Below are positions 58,333-64,000 of a stretch of 64,000 nt of DNA, in pieces. Under the pieces are notes generated by a model that made no database searches, was not told the origin of the DNA, and was given only the letters and a program-made list of their open reading frames with translations. The DNA comes from CAKZML01 sp963823435 (lineage in GTDB: Bacteria; Pseudomonadota; Gammaproteobacteria; Steroidobacterales; BM003), in the NCBI GenBank assembly GCA_963823435.1, contig CAWGLN010000001.1:868001-932000 (forward strand), given 5' to 3'. A program made the translations under genes and the position numbers. Position 1 is the stretch's first letter; every line of letters starts with the position of its first letter.

Positions 58333-59407
58333 AGTAGGACTGGGGGACCGCAGTTACCCCATTCACATCGGAGTGGGTCTGCTGGATCGGACCGACATCC
58401 TGGCTGCAGCCATCCCCGGCCGGGACCTGTTGGTGGTGACCAATACCGTTGTGGCCCCGCTTTATCTTGAACGCGTATGCAACACCTTGAGTGGATACAG
58501 GGTAAGGCAACTGGTGCTGCCTGATGGAGAGGTACACAAGACGCTGGAGACAGCGGGCAGGATTCTGGACGCCCTGGTTCGGGGCGGCTTTGCGAGGGAC
58601 GCTACGGTACTGGCCCTGGGCGGAGGCGTGGTGGGGGATATGGCAGGGTTCGCTGCTGCCTGCTACCAGCGCGGGATTGCATTTTTACAGGTCCCCACGA
58701 CCTTGCTGGCCCAGGTGGATTCGGCGGTAGGGGGAAAGACCGCGGTAAATCATCCCGAGGGGAAGAACCTGATCGGCGCCTTTCATCAGCCGATCGCCGT
58801 GATCGCCGATACGGACACATTGAATACCTTGTCGGAACGGGAATTGCGGGCCGGTCTCGCAGAGGTCATAAAGTACGGCGCCATCATGGACACCCCATTT
58901 CTGGATTGGCTGGACGGCAACATGCCCGCCTTGCTGGCTCGTGAGCCCCGGACTCTCGCGCAAGCTATTCGAAGAAGTTGCGAACTCAAGGCGCAGGTGG
59001 TGGAGATGGATGAGCGGGAACAGGGTCGCAGGGCACACCTGAATTTCGGCCACACCTTTGGACACGCCATAGAGACCCTGAGTGGCTACGGGAAATGGTT
59101 GCATGGTGAGGCGGTAGCGGCAGGCATGGTCATGGCGGCAGATTTCTCCGTGGCCATGGGCTTGCTGGACTCAGCGGCAGCGCAACGACTGCGGCAGATA
59201 ATTGCGCGGGCAGGCCTGCCGGTATCGCCACCCGTACTTCAGCCTGCCGCGTTCATGCAGGCCATGGGTCATGACAAAAAGGTCCTGGCGGGCCGCCTGA
59301 GACTGGTCTTGTTGCGAAACCTCGGCGAGGCAACGCTGACCGATGATTATCCTGGCGAGGAACTGGCAAAATATGTCGCAAGTGCCTTAAGAGAGGTGGC
59401 CCGTTGA
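58319..59407 (+). CDS. aroB: 3-dehydroquinate synthase
   Basis: A 362-aa NAD-dependent, zinc enzyme converting DAHP to 3-dehydroquinate. Motifs: VVTNTVVAPLYLERV, LPDGEVHKTLETAGRILDAL (about residues 62-81), VLALGGGVVGDMAGFAAACY with QVPTTLLAQVDSAVGGKTAV (about 98-142), and zinc ligands in NFGHTFGHAIETL (about 240-252). ATG 58319 overlaps the aroK stop; the upstream 34 codons of open frame read aroK sequence. Followed by dgt with a four-base overlap. Confidence 0.96.
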   Translation: MVTIEVGLGDRSYPIHIGVGLLDRTDILAAAIPGRDLLVVTNTVVAPLYLERVCNTLSGYRVRQLVLPDGEVHKTLETAGRILDALVRGGFARDATVLALGGGVVGDMAGFAAACYQRGIAFLQVPTTLLAQVDSAVGGKTAVNHPEGKNLIGAFHQPIAVIADTDTLNTLSERELRAGLAEVIKYGAIMDTPFLDWLDGNMPALLAREPRTLAQAIRRSCELKAQVVEMDEREQGRRAHLNFGHTFGHAIETLSGYGKWLHGEAVAAGMVMAADFSVAMGLLDSAAAQRLRQIIARAGLPVSPPVLQPAAFMQAMGHDKKVLAGRLRLVLLRNLGEATLTDDYPGEELAKYVASALREVAR

Positions 59408-60567
59408 ATGACCTGCCCTTGATCCTGGCACCCTACGCTGCCGACGAGCGGCGTTCACGCGGCCGCCAGCATACTGAACCTCCCCACACCTATCGCAACG
59501 AGTTCCAGCGTGACCGGGACCGGATTATTCATTCGACCGCGTTCCGGCGCCTGGTCTACAAGACCCAGGTATTCGTGAATCACGAGGGGGATATGTTTAG
59601 AACCCGCCTTACGCATTCGCTGGAAGTGGCACAGATCGCGCGGACTGTCGCCGGGAGCCTGAGACTCAACGAGCCCATGGTGGAGGCCATATGTCTTGCT
59701 CACGACCTGGGGCACACGCCTTTCGGCCATGCCGGTCAGGATGCCCTAAACGCATGCATGCGCGATTACGGGGGTTTCGAGCACAATCTGCAGTCCCTGC
59801 GCGTAGTGGATTTGCTGGAGGAACGATACGCTGAATTTCCCGGGTTAAACCTGATGTTTGATACGCGCGAAGGTATTCTCAAGCATTGCAGCGCACGCAA
59901 TGCGAGGGACCTGGGTGAGCTGGGCGATCGTTTCCTGCAGGGCGCCCAACCCAGTCTTGAGGCCCAGCTCTCCAACCTGGCCGACGAAATTGCCTACAAT
60001 AATCACGACATAGACGATGGAGTACGGGCTGGCTTGCTGGACGAGCACGAACTTTGCGAACTGGACTTGTTTGGTCGCCTGTACCGCGAGGTGACCGGGC
60101 GCTATCCGGAGATTTCGGGGCGCCGGCGCTTGCATGAAATCATACGCAGGATGATCAACTACGTGGTTACCGACCTGGTGGAAAATAGTGCCCGACTCAT
60201 TGCCGAGGCAGCTCCGGCCAGCGTAGACGATGTCCGTGCCCAGTCCGGTCCCCTGGTGGCTTTCAGTGAGCAGGTCAGGAACGAAAATCGCGCCCTGAAG
60301 CGGTACTTGCACAAGAATCTGTATCAGCATTATCGGGTCTTGCGTATGACCAACAAGGCAGCCGGGGTGATTCGGGAGTTGTTTGATGCGTTCATGAAGG
60401 ACGGGCGGCTCATGCCTCCGGAACACGCGAGCAAGGCGGAGAATGCCATGCGGCAGGAGGGCGAAACCGGCAAAGCCCGTATCGTGGCGGACTATGTTGC
60501 CGGAATGACTGACCGCTATGCCCTGCTTGAACATCAGCGTCTGTTTGAGCCCTCAGAGCGCACCTAG
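59404..60567 (+). CDS. dgt: Deoxyguanosinetriphosphate triphosphohydrolase-like HD protein
   Basis: A 387-aa HD-domain dNTPase. HD motif spread: RLVYKTQVFVNHEGDMFRTR, LTHSLEVAQIARTVAGSLRL (His, about residues 73-92) and LAHDLGHTPFGHAGQDALNA (HD, about 99-118), then NNHDIDDGVRAGLL. It removes triphosphate from dGTP or other dNTPs. Start TTG 59404 is used: the nearby ATG 59408 is out of frame, and AGAGAGG lies upstream. It overlaps aroB by four bases. Length fits the shorter dGTPase-like subfamily rather than E. coli Dgt (505). Confidence 0.9.
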   Translation: MNDLPLILAPYAADERRSRGRQHTEPPHTYRNEFQRDRDRIIHSTAFRRLVYKTQVFVNHEGDMFRTRLTHSLEVAQIARTVAGSLRLNEPMVEAICLAHDLGHTPFGHAGQDALNACMRDYGGFEHNLQSLRVVDLLEERYAEFPGLNLMFDTREGILKHCSARNARDLGELGDRFLQGAQPSLEAQLSNLADEIAYNNHDIDDGVRAGLLDEHELCELDLFGRLYREVTGRYPEISGRRRLHEIIRRMINYVVTDLVENSARLIAEAAPASVDDVRAQSGPLVAFSEQVRNENRALKRYLHKNLYQHYRVLRMTNKAAGVIRELFDAFMKDGRLMPPEHASKAENAMRQEGETGKARIVADYVAGMTDRYALLEHQRLFEPSERT

Positions 60568-60643
60568 AGGATTTACCTACTCTCCTCGACCGGCTTTTCA
60601 CGCTAGAATGCGGCCTCTCAAGATTGGCCAGGGACCCCTCGTT

Positions 60644-61360
60644 ATGGAGCACAAGAACATCGACCCGCGCGACCGGCTTATTTTTGCCATGGATGTGCCG
60701 GACACTGACCAGGCCCGCAAGATGGCAGAGGCGCTGGGCGAGTCAGTGACATTCTACAAGCTCGGTCTGGAACTGATGATGAGCGGCGACTATTTTGGCC
60801 TGCTGGACTGGCTGGTTGCCAGGGACAAGAAAGTATTTGTCGACCTGAAATTTTTCGATGTGCCTGCGACTGTGGCGGCGGCCGTTCGGCGACTGCGCAA
60901 TCGTGGCGTTACTTTTGCGACGGTACATGGGAACCAGTCGATTATGGAGGCTGCGGCCGAGGCCAAGGGCGATGTCGGGATACTTGCGGTAACGGTGCTG
61001 ACCAGCCTGGATCGCGGGGACCTGGATGACCTGGGCTTTAAATGTGATGTGGGAGAGCTGGTGCTGTCCCGCGCCCGGCGAGCACTGGAAGCCGGCTGCG
61101 ATGGAGTCATCTCTTCGGGTCTTGAGGCTCCAAGGCTGAGAGAGTTTATTGATAACCGGCTAATGGTTGTAACTCCGGGCATACGCCCGGTAGAAAATCG
61201 TCCTGTTGATGACCAGAAACGCGTGGTCAGCGTGGAACAGGCGTTCATCAACGGCGCTGATCATATCGTGGTGGGACGTCCAATTCGTGATGCCGCCGAC
61301 CCCCGTGCAGCGGCCGAGGGTATTCAGTCAACAATTGCAAAGGTATTTGGTGCATCGTGA
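60644..61360 (+). CDS. pyrF: Orotidine 5'-phosphate decarboxylase
   Basis: A 238-aa pyrimidine biosynthetic enzyme making UMP. Catalytic tetrad region VFVDLKFFDVPATVAAAVRR (D and K, about residues 65-84), preceded by LIFAMDVPDTDQARKMAEAL and FYKLGLELMMSGDYFGLLDW; the phosphate loops are TPGIRPV and VVGRPIRDAADPRAAAEGIQ. ATG 60644 is chosen by length; upstream 42 codons read the end of dgt. Its TGA overlaps the hemE GTG. In the short subfamily I typical of gammaproteobacteria. Confidence 0.95.
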   Translation: MEHKNIDPRDRLIFAMDVPDTDQARKMAEALGESVTFYKLGLELMMSGDYFGLLDWLVARDKKVFVDLKFFDVPATVAAAVRRLRNRGVTFATVHGNQSIMEAAAEAKGDVGILAVTVLTSLDRGDLDDLGFKCDVGELVLSRARRALEAGCDGVISSGLEAPRLREFIDNRLMVVTPGIRPVENRPVDDQKRVVSVEQAFINGADHIVVGRPIRDAADPRAAAEGIQSTIAKVFGAS

Positions 61361-62424
61361 GTCCAATTTTAAAAAATGACCGTTTCCTGCGCGCCCTAAA
61401 GCGCCAGCCCGTGGACCGCACGCCGGTATGGATCATGCGTCAGGCTGGTCGTTATTTGCCCGAGTACCGCCGGGTTCGTGCCCAGGCCGGAGATTTCCTG
61501 AGTCTGTGCAGCAATCCCGAATTGGCCTGCGAGGTCACCTTGCAGCCCATAGACCGTTTTGGTCTGGACGCCGCTATCCTGTTTTCGGACATCCTGACTT
61601 TGCCCAATGCCATGGGTCTGGACCTGGCTTTTGAAACCGGCGAGGGCCCCAAGTTTTCCGATCCGGTTCGCAGTCTGAAGGCGGTTGAGAAGCTTTCCGT
61701 GCCGGAAATGGAAGAGGCCATCGGCTATGTGATGGATGCGGTACGCCTGATTGTCCGTGAACTGGACGGCCGTGTGCCCCTGATTGGTTTCGCCGGCAGT
61801 CCCTGGACGGTGGGCACCTACGTGGTGGAAGGTGGCAGTAGCAAGACCTTCTCGCATATCAAGGCCATGATGTATTCCGAGCCGGCGGTGTTACACAAAT
61901 TGCTGGATACCCTGGCCAGGGCCACCGTGGAGTACCTGTCTGCCCAGATCGAGGCTGGTGCCAGCGCCGTGATGGTATTTGACACCTGGGGCGGGGTGTT
62001 GACTCCCGCGACCTACCAGGAGTTTTCCCTGCGCTACATGCAGGACATTACCCACGCACTGAAAAAACGCTACCCGGATACGCCGGTCATCCTGTTCACC
62101 AAGAACGGCGGCGCCTGGCTGGAAGATATGGCCGCCACCGGTTGCGATGGCCTGGGTCTGGACTGGACCACGGATCTGGCAAACGCACGGGCCCGTGTTG
62201 GTGACAGGGTCGCGCTGCAGGGCAACCTTGATCCCTCCGTTCTGTATTCCCCGCCCGAGGTGATCAGGCGCGAGGCAGGCAAGGTCCTGGAGAGTTTCGG
62301 CCATGGCAATGGCCACGTGTTCAACCTTGGTCACGGCATCACGCCGGATGTAAATCCGGACCACGTGGGGGTGCTGGTAGAGGCGGTTCGCGAACTCAGT
62401 CCCGCCTACCACAAGCCGGGCTGA
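61357..62424 (+). CDS. hemE: Uroporphyrinogen decarboxylase
   Basis: A 355-aa heme-pathway enzyme decarboxylating uroporphyrinogen III to coproporphyrinogen III. Signature segments: PVDRTPVWIMRQAGRYLPEY (about residues 19-38), ILFSDILTLPNAMGLDLAFE with GEGPKFSDPV (about 85-115), IGFAGSPWTVGTYVVEGGSS, and GLDWTTDLANARARVGDRVA. GTG 61357 overlaps the pyrF stop (GTGA). Length matches E. coli HemE (354). A strong terminator follows. Confidence 0.96.
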   Translation: MSPILKNDRFLRALKRQPVDRTPVWIMRQAGRYLPEYRRVRAQAGDFLSLCSNPELACEVTLQPIDRFGLDAAILFSDILTLPNAMGLDLAFETGEGPKFSDPVRSLKAVEKLSVPEMEEAIGYVMDAVRLIVRELDGRVPLIGFAGSPWTVGTYVVEGGSSKTFSHIKAMMYSEPAVLHKLLDTLARATVEYLSAQIEAGASAVMVFDTWGGVLTPATYQEFSLRYMQDITHALKKRYPDTPVILFTKNGGAWLEDMAATGCDGLGLDWTTDLANARARVGDRVALQGNLDPSVLYSPPEVIRREAGKVLESFGHGNGHVFNLGHGITPDVNPDHVGVLVEAVRELSPAYHKPG

Positions 62425-62427
62425 GTC

Positions 62428-62463
62428 CAAAAAAATCAAAGGCTCCCGGGGGAGCCTTTGATT
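62428..62463. terminator. Convergent terminator between hemE and the acyl-CoA synthetase gene
   Basis: ATCAAAGGCTCC, loop CGGG, GGAGCCTTTGAT: a perfect 12-base stem. On the minus strand it is followed by T7 (A-run 62429-62435 on plus), so it chiefly ends the synthetase transcript; hemE transcripts reach it from the other side. Confidence 0.85.
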
Positions 62464-62492
62464 CTACCAGGCACAGGATAAATAGAGTCGCC

Positions 62493-64000
62493 CTAGGCCT
62501 TTACCTCGTCCCGAAGCTCGCGGCGCAGGATTTTGCCCACATTGGTCTTGGGCAGATCGTTGCGGAAGATGATTTCCCTGGGAACCTTGTAGGCGGTGAG
62601 ATTCTCCTTCAGGTAGGCGAGGAGGTCCTTGGCGGTCAGGTTGGGGTCCTTGCGCACGGCATACAGGACCACCACTTCACCTGATTTTTCGTTTGGCCGT
62701 CCTACCGCAGCAGCTTCAAGCACCCCTGGATGGGCCACTGCGACTTCTTCGATTTCGTTGGGGTACACGTTGAAGCCCGACACCAGGATCATGTCTTTCT
62801 TACGGTCCTCGATAAAGGATTCCCCGCGTTCGTTCATGCGGCCCATGTCGCCACTGCGGAACCATCCACCATCCAGCATGACCTTGTCGGTCTCATCCTG
62901 GCGCTGCCAGTAGCCCTCCATCACCTGGGGGCCACGAATACAAATTTCACCTATTTCACCCAGCGGCAATTCCTTGCCGTTGTCATCCATAATGCCGATT
63001 TCGGTATTCGGCAAAGGCATACCGATGGATCCCGTGAATTTTTCTTCCAGGGGTGATGTGCTGCTGGCCACCGGAGAGGTCTCGGTCAGGCCGTAACCCT
63101 GGGTCAGTACGCAACCGGTGACTTCCTTCCAGCGATTGGCTACCGGGCCCTGCACGGCCATGCCGCCACCGCCGGACCACTTCAGGTGGCTGAAATCGAC
63201 ATCGGCAAAGCCGGGCGTATTAAGCAATGCGTTAAACAGGGTATTAACACCGGTAATGATGCTGAACTTGTGTTTTTTCAGTTCTGCTACGAACGCTTTG
63301 AAATCCCGGGGATCTGTAATCAGGATGTTTTGTCCGCCCATGCGGACGAACTGGATCAGGTTAACTGTCAAGGCGAAAATGTGATAAAGCGGCAGGGCGG
63401 TAATCACAATTTCCCCATCCCGGATATTGGCCTGCGCCATCCACCCGGTCATTTGCAGGACATTGGATACCATGTTCTTGTGACTGAGCATGGCGCCCTT
63501 GGAAACACCGGTGGTTCCGCCGGTATATTGCAGGAATGCCAGGTCTTTGTGGTCCAGTTCCACGTCCTCAAGATTCTGCCATTTGCCATCGTTGATGGCT
63601 TGCTTGAGGGACACGGTATTCTGTATCTTCCAGTCCGGAATCATCTTCTTCACGTTGCGGACCACGAAGTTGACAATTTGACGCTTTGGCACGGAAAGCA
63701 TGTCACCAATCTCGGTGACGATAACCGTTTCCACACCGGTCTTGTCGATGACCTTGGCCAGGGTGTGGGCAAAGTTCTCCAGGATGACGATGGCCTTGGC
63801 CCCGGAATCCTTGAGCTGGTGCTCCAGTTCCCTGGGTGTGTACATGGGGTTGACGTTGACCACCACCAGGCCTGCCCTTAATGCGGCAAAAACCGCCACG
63901 GGGTACTGCAGCAGGTTAGGCATCATGATGGCCACGCGATCGCCTTTTTCCAGGCCTGCGATCTTCTGCAAGTAGGCTGCGAAATAGCGACTTAGCTGGT
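62493..64000 (-). CDS. fadD: Long-chain fatty acid--CoA ligase, N-terminus beyond the window
   Basis: At least 502 residues of an adenylate-forming acyl-CoA synthetase. The frame stays open to the window edge (SRYFAAYLQKIAGLEKGDRV), so about 50 N-terminal residues are missing. Motifs: P-loop-like YTGGTTGVSKGAMLSHKN (AMP-binding motif I), GYGLTETSPVASSTSPLEEK (motif II), GWFRSGDMGRMNERGESFIE with DRKKDMILVSGFNVYPNEIE (motif III and FACS signature), and PKTNVGKILRRELRDE near the end (catalytic Lys). Peripheral inner-membrane enzyme activating fatty acids for beta-oxidation or lipid reuse. No other fad genes are near. Confidence 0.93.
   Translation of the reverse strand, partial: QLSRYFAAYLQKIAGLEKGDRVAIMMPNLLQYPVAVFAALRAGLVVVNVNPMYTPRELEHQLKDSGAKAIVILENFAHTLAKVIDKTGVETVIVTEIGDMLSVPKRQIVNFVVRNVKKMIPDWKIQNTVSLKQAINDGKWQNLEDVELDHKDLAFLQYTGGTTGVSKGAMLSHKNMVSNVLQMTGWMAQANIRDGEIVITALPLYHIFALTVNLIQFVRMGGQNILITDPRDFKAFVAELKKHKFSIITGVNTLFNALLNTPGFADVDFSHLKWSGGGGMAVQGPVANRWKEVTGCVLTQGYGLTETSPVASSTSPLEEKFTGSIGMPLPNTEIGIMDDNGKELPLGEIGEICIRGPQVMEGYWQRQDETDKVMLDGGWFRSGDMGRMNERGESFIEDRKKDMILVSGFNVYPNEIEEVAVAHPGVLEAAAVGRPNEKSGEVVVLYAVRKDPNLTAKDLLAYLKENLTAYKVPREIIFRNDLPKTNVGKILRRELRDEVKA

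Overview
The window looks like chromosome from a GC-rich, aerobic, rod-type gammaproteobacterium, probably free-living and possibly marine or sedimentary. The evidence is gene order: ponA/mrcA-pilMNOPQ-aroK-aroB, rph-rdgB-hemW, and gmk-rpoZ-spoT-ridA-recG beside ubiC-ubiA are gammaproteobacterial arrangements. An aa3-type cytochrome oxidase cluster, tatABC, sodium-type TRAP transport, Trk potassium uptake and an ACE-like M2 peptidase fit an aerobic heterotroph. No species is claimed. No rRNA, tRNA, CRISPR array, prophage, integrase or transposase was recognised.

Layout. 0-6.4 kb: end of a mechanosensitive channel, a YSC84-type lipoprotein, a PEBP-like protein, the three-gene AmmeMemoRadiSam set (radical SAM enzyme diverging from MEMO1 and AMMECR1), a GFA-family protein, an outer-membrane barrel and a CDF metal exporter. 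6.4-12 kb: secreted ACE-like peptidase, POT peptide transporter, dtd-tatABC. 12-22 kb: a TRAP transporter whose Tat-type lipoprotein binding subunit converges on dctQM; dctQM sits at the end of a trkA-trkH-TPR-LOG-dctQ-dctM run; uvrD follows. 22-29 kb: cytochrome oxidase structural and assembly genes (coxB, coxA, a 36-aa assembly peptide, ctaG, coxC; then SURF1, a Sco-like protein and cyoE). 29-32.7 kb: bioC, comF, ubiC-ubiA. 32.7-38.4 kb: recG, ridA, spoT, rpoZ, gmk. 38.4-42.4 kb: an accessory-looking segment (unrecognised 331-aa protein plus an osmoprotectant-type ABC transporter with fused binding protein and permease) lying between gmk and yicC. 42.4-49.7 kb: yicC, PP2C phosphatase, rph, rdgB, hemW, rpmE, citrate synthase and an uncharacterised protein. 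49.7-64 kb: mrcA, pilMNOPQ, aroK, aroB, dgt, pyrF, hemE and a truncated acyl-CoA synthetase.

How the genes work together. tatABC would export Tat substrates, one candidate being the TRAP binding lipoprotein a few hundred bases away. The oxidase cluster carries subunits I-III, copper and heme-a insertion helpers and heme O synthase, but no heme A synthase. pilMNOP and the PilQ secretin form the type IV pilus alignment complex. The gmk-rpoZ-spoT group links nucleotide supply, transcription and stringent response.

A striking technical point: at least six conserved genes (mscS-type channel, PEBP, trkH, SURF1, spoT, pilP) are broken by single-base indels, several in short homopolymers and two pairs mutually compensating. 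This is more easily explained by uncorrected sequence errors than by decay. The best candidates for new biology are the 331-aa orphan with its ABC transporter neighbours and a perfect 16-bp palindromic operator, the AmmeMemoRadiSam set, and an inverted pair of consensus DnaA boxes beside an AT-rich tract upstream of rpmE.
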